The translations under genes were made by a program, and so were the position numbers. The notes beneath the pieces are model-generated. The model did not search any database, was not told the DNA's origin, and worked only from the letters and a program-made list of their open reading frames with translations. This document shows positions 32,915 to 40,573 of a DNA stretch of 64,000 nt, one piece after another; position 1 is the stretch's first letter, and each line of letters begins with the position of its first letter. Source of the stretch: Deinococcales bacterium (GTDB lineage: Bacteria; Deinococcota; Deinococci; Deinococcales; JAAFIG01); NCBI GenBank assembly GCA_025352125.1, contig JANXTZ010000030.1:1-64000 (forward strand), given 5' to 3'.

Positions 32915-33394
32915 ATGAACATTGAAGCCTTGAACGCGGTCTTGCTCGAGAATTTTGACGAAGCCCTGAACGCCCAGGCTGGCGAGGGTTGGTTTGACGG
33001 TCTCAACCCAACCTTGGCGCAAATTGATGCCGCCACAGCCTCGAAGCTTTCCGCGCCTGGTCGCTCGAGCATCGCCGCGCACTGCGAGCACCTGCGGTAC
33101 GTGCTTGAGGTTGTCAATGCCTGGGTAAAACTCGAGAAACCGCAACCCGATTGGAGTCTGGCATGGAAAACCTCGAGCGTTGATGCGGCGCAGTGGGAGG
33201 CGTTGAAAGCTGGGATTCAGACCGAATGCGAGACGCTCAAAACCTTGATCGTTGGCAGCAGCGAATGGAATCCAAAATTGCTGAATTTGCTCCTCAGCAA
33301 CACCTCGCACCTTACCTATCACGTTGGTGCGATTCGGCAAATCTGGATGCTGGTGCGGACGGATCAAACCAGTTCCCCGCTTGGTGAACGTTGA
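32915..33394 (+). CDS. DinB-superfamily protein
   Basis: A 159-residue helical protein. The first metal-type His region is seen in SSIAAHCEHLRYVLEVVNAW and the last in LSNTSHLTYHVGAIRQIW, as in DinB/DUF664-like proteins, so a metal site of three His is likely. Leaderless-type start. It is the second DinB-type gene in the window (first at 15544), with low identity to it. The enzymatic role is unknown. Confidence 0.78.
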   Translation: MNIEALNAVLLENFDEALNAQAGEGWFDGLNPTLAQIDAATASKLSAPGRSSIAAHCEHLRYVLEVVNAWVKLEKPQPDWSLAWKTSSVDAAQWEALKAGIQTECETLKTLIVGSSEWNPKLLNLLLSNTSHLTYHVGAIRQIWMLVRTDQTSSPLGER

Positions 33395-33425
33395 AACCCT
33401 GCCCCGTATGTTAGCTTTGATCGTC

Positions 33426-34445
33426 ATGTCCAAGGCTCTAAACCCGCAGATTGTTGACCTGAAAGAACGCAACGCTCCCGTTGACCCAGTGCGCCTGCTC
33501 GAGACGTTCATGCCGCCGCCGCGTTTTGCTGGTGTGCGGTTCTCCAATTACAAGCCCAATCCTGCATTTTCTTCGCAAGAAACCGCCAAAACCAGGCTCG
33601 AGCGGTTTGTGCTCAAAGAAACGCCGCACAGGGGTTTTGGCATGTTCAAAAAACCCGAAATCAGCCCCAGCTTGTATCTCGATGGCGGCTTTGGTGTGGG
33701 GAAAACGCACTTGCTGGCGGCAGTCTGGTTTGAAAGTAAGCTCGAGAAAGTTTTTCTGAGTTTTGCCGAGTTGGTGTACGCCATCGGGGCGCTGGGCATG
33801 GAAAAAGCGGTGCAGGCATTTTCAAAATACAAGCTGATCTGCCTCGACGAGTTCGAGCTTGACGACGTTGGCAATACGCTCATGGTCGCCATGTTCTTTG
33901 GGCGTTTGATCGAAGGCGGAACCCAAGTCGTCACCACCTCCAACACGTTGCCCAACCAACTTGGCGAGGGACGGTTCAACGCGGATGACTTCAAACGTGA
34001 GATTCAAAGCATTGCCAACAGGTTCGAGAGCTTAAAGATTGACGGTCCGGATTACCGTCACCGTGAGGGTTTAAGTGCGCCGCATCCGCTTTCAGACGCG
34101 CAACTCGAGCAGCAATTTCAAGCTTTTGCTGGCGTGAAAGCCACCGAATCGTTCACGGATTTAAACGCCCACCTCGAGAAACTGCACCCGATTCGTTACG
34201 TCGGTTTGCTCGAGGGTTTGGAGGGCGTGTTTGTGACGGGTTTGACACCAATTTTAAAACAAGACGATGCGCTCAGGTTCGTGCATTTTGTCGATAAACT
34301 CTACGACCGCGAAATTCGTTTTGCCGCCAGCGGTTGCGAAATCCCAGACCTCTTCCTCGAGTCGTACAAACACGGCGGTTACGCCAAAAAGTACGCCCGT
34401 TGCGTCTCGAGGTTGGGCGAATTGCTTCGTGAGGCTACACCCTGA
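33426..34445 (+). CDS. zapE: AFG1/ZapE-family ATPase
   Basis: About 339 residues. Walker A is LDGGFGVGKTHL (around residues 80-91), Walker B LICLDEFELDDVG with the family-typical Asp-Glu-F, and sensor-type VVTTSNTLPNQLGEGRF; the C-terminal RIRFAASGCEIPDLF-like strand matches the AFG1 group. In proteobacteria ZapE associates with the division ring; the role in this lineage is untested. The start is uncertain between ATG 33408 and ATG 33426; the second is chosen because TAGCTT lies 8 bases upstream. It begins 31 bases after the DinB gene. Confidence 0.85.
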   Translation: MSKALNPQIVDLKERNAPVDPVRLLETFMPPPRFAGVRFSNYKPNPAFSSQETAKTRLERFVLKETPHRGFGMFKKPEISPSLYLDGGFGVGKTHLLAAVWFESKLEKVFLSFAELVYAIGALGMEKAVQAFSKYKLICLDEFELDDVGNTLMVAMFFGRLIEGGTQVVTTSNTLPNQLGEGRFNADDFKREIQSIANRFESLKIDGPDYRHREGLSAPHPLSDAQLEQQFQAFAGVKATESFTDLNAHLEKLHPIRYVGLLEGLEGVFVTGLTPILKQDDALRFVHFVDKLYDREIRFAASGCEIPDLFLESYKHGGYAKKYARCVSRLGELLREATP

Positions 34446-34504
34446 AAATTCTTTAAATCGTCTGCTAAACTCCTGAAGTCACCATTTGGTGCGACAGGAG
34501 TTTC

Positions 34505-34975
34505 ATGAACATTCAAAAAGACAAAGTCGTTGCCCTCGAGTACAAATTGCGGGTCGAAGGTGACGTGATTGACGAAAGTTTAGGCGAACCGCTCTCCTAC
34601 CTTCACGGGCACGGCAACATCGTGGTCGGACTCGAGAATGCCTTGACGGGCATGGCTGTTGGCGAGGGCAAAACCGTCAAAGTCGAACCGCATGAGGGTT
34701 ACGGCGAATTCGACGAGGAGGGAATGCAAAACATTCCAATGTCGAGCTTTGACGTGGACCTCGAGATTGGACAGACCTATTCGGGCGAGGACGGTGAAGG
34801 CAGCCCGATCAGCTTCAACGTGCTCGCCATCGAGGGCGATCAGGTGCTGGTCGATTTCAACCACCCGCTGGCGGGGCAGGAACTCGAGTTTGAAGTCAAA
34901 GTCGTTGGGATTCGGGATGCCACGAGCGAGGAACTCGAGCATGGGCACTCGCACGACGGGCATCATCACGATTAG
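34505..34975 (+). CDS. slyD: FKBP-type peptidyl-prolyl isomerase SlyD
   Basis: A cytosolic prolyl isomerase and metal-binding chaperone, 156 residues. FKBP core KVVALEYKLRVEGDVIDES, HGHGNIVVGLENALTGM, with an inserted IF chaperone flap (about 70-130, YGEFDEEGMQNIP through VDFNHPLAGQELEFEV). A His-rich C-tail HGHSHDGHHHD can bind nickel or other metals. AGGAG is 5 bases before the ATG. Monocistronic, followed by a dispersed repeat. Confidence 0.94.
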   Translation: MNIQKDKVVALEYKLRVEGDVIDESLGEPLSYLHGHGNIVVGLENALTGMAVGEGKTVKVEPHEGYGEFDEEGMQNIPMSSFDVDLEIGQTYSGEDGEGSPISFNVLAIEGDQVLVDFNHPLAGQELEFEVKVVGIRDATSEELEHGHSHDGHHHD

Positions 34976-34989
34976 GTGTTCTGTCTACC

Positions 34990-35104
34990 CTCTCTTGACC
35001 ATAAAATGCACCTTCTTGATCCCAAGATGCACCTGACGGGCGGGATCGCTAACGGGCATGGTCGCTCATCCCCAACCCTTCTCCTGATGCTGGGAGAAGG
35101 GAGT
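34990..35104. repeat. Inverted copy of composite dispersed repeat
   Basis: Bases 34990-35065 are the reverse complement, about 80% identical by eye, of 21823-21900. The attached hairpin module CTCATCCCCAACCCTTCTCC...GGGAGAAGG occupies 35066-35104. Confidence 0.75.
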
Positions 35105-35178
35105 TTTATTTTTTCACACGTGTGGCTCGAGATTATTATGTTCTCGCCAATTGGGTTTTATTTGAAGTCTTAAAAAGT

Positions 35179-35184
35179 TAGAAT
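35179..35184 (+). promoter_or_regulatory. -10 box TAGAAT, leaderless type
   Basis: TAGAAT is 7 bases before the ATG at 35192; the spacer is TCTCGAG. Confidence 0.45.
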
Positions 35185-35191
35185 TCTCGAG

Positions 35192-35590
35192 ATGACGACT
35201 ACAGAATTGATCCACAATTATTACAAGCGTTTCAATGCTGCCGACTGGGAAGGAATGCTCGAGTTGCTGACTGACGATGTCTCGCACGATGTCAACGAGA
35301 GCAGCCGTGAGGGTGGCAAGCCAGCCTTTCGGGCGTTTCTGGCGCGAATGAACGGGTGTTACCAGGAGCACATCGAACCGCTCGAGGTGATGGTGAACGC
35401 GAACGATTCTCGAGCGGCTGCGGAGTACACGGTCAGCGGCACGTATCAAGCCACCGATGCAGGGTTGCCTGAAGCGACGGGGCAACAATATTCACTGCCT
35501 GGGGGCGCATTTTTTATGGTGCGAGACGGTAAAATTGCTCGAGTCACCAATTATTACAATCTAGCCGATTGGCTTTCTCAAATCGCATGA
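35192..35590 (+). CDS. SnoaL/ketosteroid-isomerase-like (NTF2 fold) protein
   Basis: A 132-residue NTF2-like protein: helix IHNYYKRFNAADWEGMLELL followed by TDDVSHDVN, and C-terminal strands GGAFFMVRDGKIARVTNYYNLADWL. Members are small isomerases, hydrolases or ligand-binding proteins; the substrate is not predictable. The last four bases overlap the next gene (ATGA), so the pair is translationally coupled. Confidence 0.82.
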   Translation: MTTTELIHNYYKRFNAADWEGMLELLTDDVSHDVNESSREGGKPAFRAFLARMNGCYQEHIEPLEVMVNANDSRAAAEYTVSGTYQATDAGLPEATGQQYSLPGGAFFMVRDGKIARVTNYYNLADWLSQIA

Positions 35591-36183
35591 ATCTCAGCCT
35601 TGAAGCCTTGACAGGACTGAGCCTCCCGTCGGTGATTGCTGATCTGGCACAGTTGAGAATTACTGTTTTTAGAGAATTTCCGTACCTGTACGAGGGTTCA
35701 CTCGAGTATGAAATGAAGTATTTGCAAACCCATCTCGAGTGCCAAGAGAGTTTGATTGTGGTGGCGCGTGACGGTACGCGAATTGTTGGGGCTTCAAGTG
35801 CCTTGCCGCTTAACGCTGAAACCAGCGATGTGCAACAACCGTTTCTCGAGCGTGATTTTGACCCAAAAACCGTGTTTTATTTGGCGGAAAGTGTGCTGCT
35901 TCCAGCCTACCGAGGGCAGGGTCTGGGAAAACAGTTTTTTGAGGCTCGAGAATCGCACGCCAAAAACCTGGGTGGGTTTACTTGGGCGGCGTTTTGCGCG
36001 GTGCAGCGACCACCGGATCATCCGTCACGTCCCGCGAATCACCGTGATCTGGACGCGTTCTGGGGGGCTAGAGGTTACGCGAAACGCCAGGATTTGAAAA
36101 CGTTTTTTTCCTGGCAAGAAATCGGTGAAGTCACCCAAACACCCAAACCGATGACGTTCTGGCTCAAAAACATTGGTGGTTGA
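35587..36183 (+). CDS. GNAT-family acetyltransferase
   Basis: A 198-residue Gcn5-like acetyltransferase. The acetyl-CoA loop is in ESVLLPAYRGQGLGKQFFEAR (around residues 104-124), with an N-terminal ITVFREFPYLYEGSLEYE typical of one uncharacterised GNAT group. The start overlaps the preceding stop as ATGA. The protein acted on is unknown. Confidence 0.86.
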   Translation: MNLSLEALTGLSLPSVIADLAQLRITVFREFPYLYEGSLEYEMKYLQTHLECQESLIVVARDGTRIVGASSALPLNAETSDVQQPFLERDFDPKTVFYLAESVLLPAYRGQGLGKQFFEARESHAKNLGGFTWAAFCAVQRPPDHPSRPANHRDLDAFWGARGYAKRQDLKTFFSWQEIGEVTQTPKPMTFWLKNIGG

Positions 36184-36197
36184 AACTCGAGAGTCAT

Positions 36198-36246
36198 GTC
36201 CAAGAAAGTTCCCGCCAAGCCAAAGCCTGACGGGATTTTCTTGGAC
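36198..36246. terminator. Bidirectional terminator
   Basis: GTCCAAGAAAG...CCCG (36198-36214) pairs with CGGGATTTTCTTGGAC (36231-36246), long imperfect stem between convergent genes. Confidence 0.6.
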
Positions 36247-36257
36247 AGCCGCGAGTG

Positions 36258-36593
36258 TTATTTGAACAGCACGTAAGCTTTGATTTCAGTCCAAACTTTT
36301 GATCCAATCCCTTTGACCTTGGTTTGGAGGTCTTTGCCATTTTTGTATGGACGGTTTTTGATGATTTCAGCAGCGATTTTTGGTCCAACCCCTGGCAGCG
36401 TCTCGAGGGTTTTGACGTTGGCGCTGTTGATGTGCACTGGGGCAATTTTGGCGGTCATTTTGCTGGTTTTGCTGATGGTGCTTGGGGCTTTGACCGACAT
36501 GGTGCTGGCGGTTTTTTGGGCGTTGGCGACCAACATTCCCGTTCCGAGCAGGAGGCTGGTGGCGGCAACGATGATACTTTTAGAGAATTTCAT
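36258..36593 (-). CDS. ComEA-like helix-hairpin-helix exported protein
   Basis: 111 residues: signal peptide (MKFSKSIIVAATSLLLGTGMLVANA), a Lys/Ser/Thr-rich linker, and a ComEA-type DNA-binding HhH pair INSANVKTLETLPGVGPKIA and VKGIGSKVWTEIKAYV. ComEA is the periplasmic DNA receptor of natural transformation; this protein lacks an obvious membrane anchor after cleavage, so it may instead be a related periplasmic HhH protein. AAAGGAG is 6 bases before the ATG. It is divergent from the response regulator at 36913 across an AT-rich spacer. Confidence 0.85.
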   Translation of the reverse strand: MKFSKSIIVAATSLLLGTGMLVANAQKTASTMSVKAPSTISKTSKMTAKIAPVHINSANVKTLETLPGVGPKIAAEIIKNRPYKNGKDLQTKVKGIGSKVWTEIKAYVLFK

Positions 36594-36860
36594 AAGTACT
36601 CCTTTGGTTTTTGACTGTTTTTAAGCAGCATGAGAGGGCGAAATAAACAAGAAACAATTGAAACATTAAGAATGATTATCAGACTATTGATTGCTTAATG
36701 AATAAATCTTTGTTTTGGTTTTGTGAGGCAAAATATTTGTTTTTTTGATTTAAAAATAACTTTTAGATCAAATCAATGTTGTTTTTTGGTTGTAAAACTC
36801 GAATAACGCCGTTTGATTTCTTTTTGCTTCATTCTTGAGTAGAAGTGTGCTCTTAAGGCA

Positions 36861-36878
36861 TGAAATCGATATGAAACG
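36861..36878 (+). promoter_or_regulatory. 11-bp-step direct repeat upstream of response regulator
   Basis: TGAAATC (36861-36867) and TGAAACG (36872-36878), start to start 11 bases, 22 bases before the -10 box. OmpR-type regulators bind such repeats, so this may be an autoregulatory site. Confidence 0.35.
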
Positions 36879-36900
36879 CTCAACGTTACCTCGAAAGGTT

Positions 36901-36906
36901 TATGAT
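36901..36906 (+). promoter_or_regulatory. -10 box TATGAT of response regulator
   Basis: TATGAT is 6 bases before the ATG at 36913 with no ribosome site; a good leaderless promoter that fixes the start. Confidence 0.6.
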
Positions 36907-36912
36907 GTTTTT

Positions 36913-37578
36913 ATGCGCGTACTGATCACTGAAGACGACACCACGATTCGCCGCAGCTTGGCGCAGAGCCTCAGAGAGCACAATTACGCGGTTGACGAAG
37001 CCTGTAACGCTTCTGCTGCCAGGGGCTTGCTCGAGAATTACGAGTTTGACGCCCTGATCATGGACGTGCGCCTGCCCGAGGGCGGCAACGCGGGCTTTGA
37101 ATTGGTCGCCAGTTTGCGTGAGGCGGGTCTCGCCAGCCCAGTCTTGTTCTTGACCGCCCGCGACAGCTTGGCTGATCGGGTGGCTGGCTTGGATGCGGGT
37201 GGTGACGATTATCTGGTCAAACCCTTCGAGCTTGACGAGTTGCACGCGCGTTTGCGGGCGTTGTTGCGCCGCGCCAGATCAAGCGTTGCCAAGGTGCTCG
37301 AGGTTGGCGATTTCAAACTCGATTGGCAGTCGCATTTGGTCACAAAAGCTGGGCAGGCGGTGCATTTGACCGCCAAAGAATTTGGCATTCTCGAGGTGCT
37401 GGCGTCCAACCCTGGACGGGTTTTTTCGCGCGAAGAGATTGCGGATCGGGTCTGGGGATCGGACTTTGAAGCCGAAACCAACGTGGTCGATGTCTACGTC
37501 AAAAACTTGCGGCGCAAGCTGGGGGTTTGGGTGGTCGAAACCGTGGTCGGCATGGGTTACAGATTCCCCAAGGTCTGA
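36913..37578 (+). CDS. OmpR-family response regulator
   Basis: A 221-residue regulator. Receiver with ITEDD, Asp51 in IMDVRLPEGG and Lys in LVKPFELDELHARL. The winged helix has LTAKEFGILEVLASNPGRV, FSREEIADRVWG, NVVDVYVKNLRRKLG and ETVVGMGYRFP. The ATG at 36913 is chosen for TATGAT six bases upstream; the frame is open 26 codons earlier. The kinase ATG follows one base after the stop. Confidence 0.95.
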   Translation: MRVLITEDDTTIRRSLAQSLREHNYAVDEACNASAARGLLENYEFDALIMDVRLPEGGNAGFELVASLREAGLASPVLFLTARDSLADRVAGLDAGGDDYLVKPFELDELHARLRALLRRARSSVAKVLEVGDFKLDWQSHLVTKAGQAVHLTAKEFGILEVLASNPGRVFSREEIADRVWGSDFEAETNVVDVYVKNLRRKLGVWVVETVVGMGYRFPKV

Positions 37579-37579
37579 C

Positions 37580-38908
37580 ATGAGCCTGCGCATTCGTTTG
37601 GCGATTCTCTCGAGCTTCATCACCTTGCTGGCATTGATCGGTCTGTCGGTGATTACGGGCGTGTTTTTGCAGCGCAGCCTGATTCGTGACCTTGACGAAG
37701 AACTCGAGGTTCAGGCGGGTCAAATTCTGGACGAGGCAAAAGACGAGGCAAAACTTGGAAAATCAATTCAAATCTCAAATGATTTGGAAAATGCCCTGGT
37801 GACAGCCACCGGTTCAACCACCGCATTTTTGTACGTTCAAGGAAAACTAGAATTTGGTGCGGGTCAATATGATGCGCCCAACGAACCGCTCGATTCAAGT
37901 TTTTTGAGCCAAAACCAAAACCTGAAAAGGTGTGATTGTGATGACTGGCGCGTGATCAGTTTGCGATCAAACGATCTTGCGGTTCAGGTTGGGCGACCAC
38001 TTTCGATCATCACGCGCAACATGGAACGTTACGTCAGCATCGTGGCGGTCGTCAGCCTGGCGGCGACGGTCTTGGCGGGTTTGCTGATCGCTTTTGTCGT
38101 GTCCAGAACCGTGCAACCCCTCGAGAAACTCGCGCAGCGCGTCAAAAACCTCGAGTCTGGCGAGTTGATTCCTGGAGTTGGTTTGCCCGACGAAATTGGG
38201 GTTCTGGCTCGAGCCTTGGAGCAAAGTTTGAGCCAATTGCAAGTTTCGCGGGCGCGGCAGAACCGTTTTGTCGCCGATGCCGCCCACGAACTGCGCACGC
38301 CAGTCACGGCATTGCTTGCCGATCTGGAAACCCACCGTGCCAGACCGCGCCAGGAGAGCGAAAATCAGGCGGTGCTCGAGCGTTTTTTTCGCAATGCCCA
38401 ACACTTGCGGCGGCTGATCAACAACCTCCTTACGCTTTCGCAAACCGAACGTGATCTGCAACTTCAACCCCTAAATTTGACTGAGCTTGCCTCCGAGGTC
38501 ACAGACCGTTTGATGCCGCTCGCCGCCAGCAAAAACCTCGAGCTGAGCATTGACGGCGAACCTGCAAAACTGCTCGGTGACCGTCTGATGCTCGAGCGGG
38601 CTTTGGAAAATATTCTCGGTAATGCCCTGAAATTCACCAATTCTGGCGAGGTGCGGGTGCTGGTCAAAACCCAAAGTCAAAAAGTGATCTTGATTGTCAC
38701 CGACACGGGTATTGGCATGAACAATGGCGATCTCGAGTTGGTGTTTGAAGCCTTTCACCGTGGAGATTCGATTGTGGAGGGTTCGGGACTTGGTTTGGCG
38801 GTGGTGAAAGCTGTTGTCCAAGCCCATCATGGTCAGGTGAAAATGACCAGCGAAGTCAATGTTGGTACAGTTGTTCGGCTCGAATTTCCCATCCGTATCA
38901 ACGCTTGA
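37580..38908 (+). CDS. Sensor histidine kinase (EnvZ/QseC-like layout)
   Basis: 442 residues. Membrane segment about 11-32, an external domain of about 120 residues with Cys-x-Cys (KRCDCDDW), second segment about 152-176, HAMP, then His236 in ADAAHELRTPV, N box ENILGNALKFT, G1 DTGIGM and G2 EGSGLGLAVVKA. It pairs with the regulator immediately upstream. The Cys pair in the sensor domain could bind metal or act in redox sensing, an inference. Its stop codon lies within a TTGACA-like sequence of the next promoter region. Confidence 0.94.
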   Translation: MSLRIRLAILSSFITLLALIGLSVITGVFLQRSLIRDLDEELEVQAGQILDEAKDEAKLGKSIQISNDLENALVTATGSTTAFLYVQGKLEFGAGQYDAPNEPLDSSFLSQNQNLKRCDCDDWRVISLRSNDLAVQVGRPLSIITRNMERYVSIVAVVSLAATVLAGLLIAFVVSRTVQPLEKLAQRVKNLESGELIPGVGLPDEIGVLARALEQSLSQLQVSRARQNRFVADAAHELRTPVTALLADLETHRARPRQESENQAVLERFFRNAQHLRRLINNLLTLSQTERDLQLQPLNLTELASEVTDRLMPLAASKNLELSIDGEPAKLLGDRLMLERALENILGNALKFTNSGEVRVLVKTQSQKVILIVTDTGIGMNNGDLELVFEAFHRGDSIVEGSGLGLAVVKAVVQAHHGQVKMTSEVNVGTVVRLEFPIRINA

Positions 38909-38930
38909 CAGTGCAACAACACCGGCGCGG

Positions 38931-38936
38931 TATGCT
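38931..38936 (+). promoter_or_regulatory. -10 box TATGCT of TauE/SafE gene
   Basis: TATGCT is 7 bases before the ATG at 38944; TTGACA is at 38905-38910 with a long 20-base spacer. Confidence 0.4.
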
Positions 38937-38943
38937 GGCAAAC

Positions 38944-39744
38944 ATGCCAATTATGGACATTGTTTTTCCGCTCTTGACCGGTTTGATCGCTGGCGGTCTG
39001 GGCGCACTGCTGGGCTTGGGTGGCGGCGTGGTGGTCGTGCCAACTTTGGAGATTCTGGGACCAAAATTCATGAGTCACTGCGTGCCGCTCCAACAGATCA
39101 TTGCCGCCTCGCAGATTGGGGTGCTGTCGGTGGCGGTTGCCTCGAGCGCGGGGTACTTGCGTCAAGGTGGTCTGGTGCGCATCAAGACTGCCTACAGCCT
39201 CAGTCCGTTCACGGTTCTGGGTGGTGTGGTCGGGTCACTGTTGCTCATCGTGCTCACCCCAAAAATTGTTGCGAGCGTCTTCGTGGTTTTACTGATTTAC
39301 ACCGGTGTCGAAATGCTGCGCGGCATGAACCGCACTGAGAGTGAGCGCCCCAAATCGTCAATCTGGTCGCGTCCCGCCGTGGCATTTGGCGGCATCATGA
39401 GCGGTTTATTGGGCGTTGGTGGCGGAACGGTGCAAGTGCCAGTCTTAAACTTGCTGGTCGGCTTGCCGTTTCGCACCGCCATCGCCACCAGCACCTTCAT
39501 GATGGGTTTGACCGCCATCGCCAACGCCCTGGTGCAGAGCGCCAGCGGCAAACTCGAGCCAACCCTGGCGGGACCCATCGCGCTGGGGATTTTGATTGGC
39601 GCGAGGGTCATGAGCAATTTTGCAAGCCGCGTTCCCGTCAAAACCCTGAAGTCCCTGTTCGCGCTGCTGGTGTTTTACTCGGCGTTTGATTTGCTCAATA
39701 AATACTGGCACATTCTGGGTACAGCCAGCAAAGGCGGATGCTAG
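38944..39744 (+). CDS. TauE/SafE-family membrane permease
   Basis: A 266-residue transporter with seven or eight membrane segments and the internal duplication typical of TauE/SafE (GALLGLGGGVVVVPTLEILG near the start, and SGLLGVGGGTVQVPVLNLLVG in the second half). Family members export sulfite, sulfoacetate or related anions; the substrate here is unknown. Three candidate ATGs lie within nine codons; 38944 is chosen for TATGCT seven bases upstream. It overlaps the next small gene. Confidence 0.9.
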   Translation: MPIMDIVFPLLTGLIAGGLGALLGLGGGVVVVPTLEILGPKFMSHCVPLQQIIAASQIGVLSVAVASSAGYLRQGGLVRIKTAYSLSPFTVLGGVVGSLLLIVLTPKIVASVFVVLLIYTGVEMLRGMNRTESERPKSSIWSRPAVAFGGIMSGLLGVGGGTVQVPVLNLLVGLPFRTAIATSTFMMGLTAIANALVQSASGKLEPTLAGPIALGILIGARVMSNFASRVPVKTLKSLFALLVFYSAFDLLNKYWHILGTASKGGC

Positions 39745-39998
39745 CCATGGAAGAACGTCTCTCGAGGATCTACGGCTCAAGTTTGACGGGTGGACTTGTT
39801 TTTCTGGCGATTGGCTTGTTGGTTCATCCCGTGCTCTGGCTTGGCATTGGCATTCTGGTGCTTGCGCCCCTGGTCAGCGCCGTCATGGTCGCCCTCGAGG
39901 CGCGGGGGCAAGACAACGGCACCTTTGTCTCGATTTTATGGTCAGGTTGTGGTCTGGTTCTGGCGGTGCTGGTCAGTTTGTTTTTGCTGCGAAAATAA
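39738..39998 (+). CDS. Small membrane protein, DUF1634-like
   Basis: 86 residues (83 if ATG 39747 is used) with two or three membrane segments: GGLVFLAIGLLVHPVLWLGIGILVLAPLVSAVM and SILWSGCGLVLAVLVSLFLL. Starting inside the TauE/SafE gene (seven-base overlap), it matches the size, topology and habitual neighbourhood of DUF1634 proteins, which accompany TauE/SafE permeases and are presumed partners. Assignment rests on context and topology. Confidence 0.7.
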   Translation: MLAMEERLSRIYGSSLTGGLVFLAIGLLVHPVLWLGIGILVLAPLVSAVMVALEARGQDNGTFVSILWSGCGLVLAVLVSLFLLRK

Positions 39999-39999
39999 C

Positions 40000-40027
40000 G
40001 TAGGGGCGCATTGCAATGCGCCCCTAC
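40000..40027. repeat. 28-bp perfect palindrome, REP-like
   Basis: GTAGGGGCGCATT and its complement meet without a loop. It begins 2 bases after the preceding stop. A degenerate relative, GTAGGGGCGCA...TGCGCCC, is at 48560-48592. Confidence 0.8.
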
Positions 40028-40068
40028 AAGACAACGATTTTTGAAAATGCGAGAAAGTAATCTTGCAC

Positions 40069-40557
40069 TCAGCGAATCTGCAAGCCGCCACGCTCGAGCT
40101 TCATGACGACGGGCGTACTCTTTCCAGTTTGTCCAACACGCAATTCGGCTTTTGCCAGTGCGGCTTCCTTGTAGCAGACCCGAACATTGGTGTCGCACAG
40201 GTAAAAATCGACTTTTAACTCGAGCGGATAGATTCCAGCTTTGGCGGTTTTTGGGACATTGATGTTAAACAATAAAGGTTTGATGCTCGAGTAATAGACT
40301 TCAGGGTCGATGGTGTCCTTCACGCCACCAGGTAAACCCAAAATCAGCGCTTTTCCAAAAGGATTGCTGAGGCTGAACGTGGTCGTGCCCTTGCGGTTGA
40401 ACAACACATTTTTCGCGTTTTGAACCTCGAGTTTGACGGTTGCCACCGTGTTCGGTCTGGCATAAACAACACCAGCATTGCTGCTCGAGAGCGCCAACGC
40501 CAATCCGAGGCTCGAGGTTAAAACCAGCATGATTATGGTCCAGATCATGTTCACCAT
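40069..40557 (-). CDS. Exported protein resembling DsbD alpha (N-terminal) domain
   Basis: 162 residues. Signal or anchor segment near the N-terminus (IWTIIMLVLTSSLGLALALS), then an Ig-like beta sandwich with a Cys pair in DFYLCDTNVRVCYKEAAL. That spacing and the following Tyr recall the substrate-docking Cys pair of the DsbD alpha domain, without the membrane part of DsbD. It lies 16 bases after the thioredoxin-like gene, so the two probably exchange thiols in the periplasm. The relationship is inferred from the motif. Confidence 0.6.
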   Translation of the reverse strand: MVNMIWTIIMLVLTSSLGLALALSSSNAGVVYARPNTVATVKLEVQNAKNVLFNRKGTTTFSLSNPFGKALILGLPGGVKDTIDPEVYYSSIKPLLFNINVPKTAKAGIYPLELKVDFYLCDTNVRVCYKEAALAKAELRVGQTGKSTPVVMKLERGGLQIR

Positions 40558-40573
40558 CTCACAATACTCGAGA

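Larger units (their letters stand above)
36594..36912. other. AT-rich divergent intergenic region
   Basis: 319 bases, much richer in A and T than its surroundings (many A/T tracts between 36640 and 36790) and with no complete CTCGAG. It holds the comEA-like promoter on one strand and, on the other, an 11-bp-step repeat TGAAATC/TGAAACG (36861, 36872) and TATGAT (36901-36906). No gene is supported in it. Confidence 0.6.

Noticed and set aside
32774-33547. 257-codon minus-strand frame across the DinB-type and ZapE genes
   Set aside because: Crosses two well-supported plus-strand genes with leaderless promoters; no protein features.
36196-36276. Possible 26-residue peptide (MSKKVPAKPKPDGIF...)
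   Set aside because: Its sequence is the stem and loop of the terminator between two convergent genes and overlaps the end of the ComEA-like gene.
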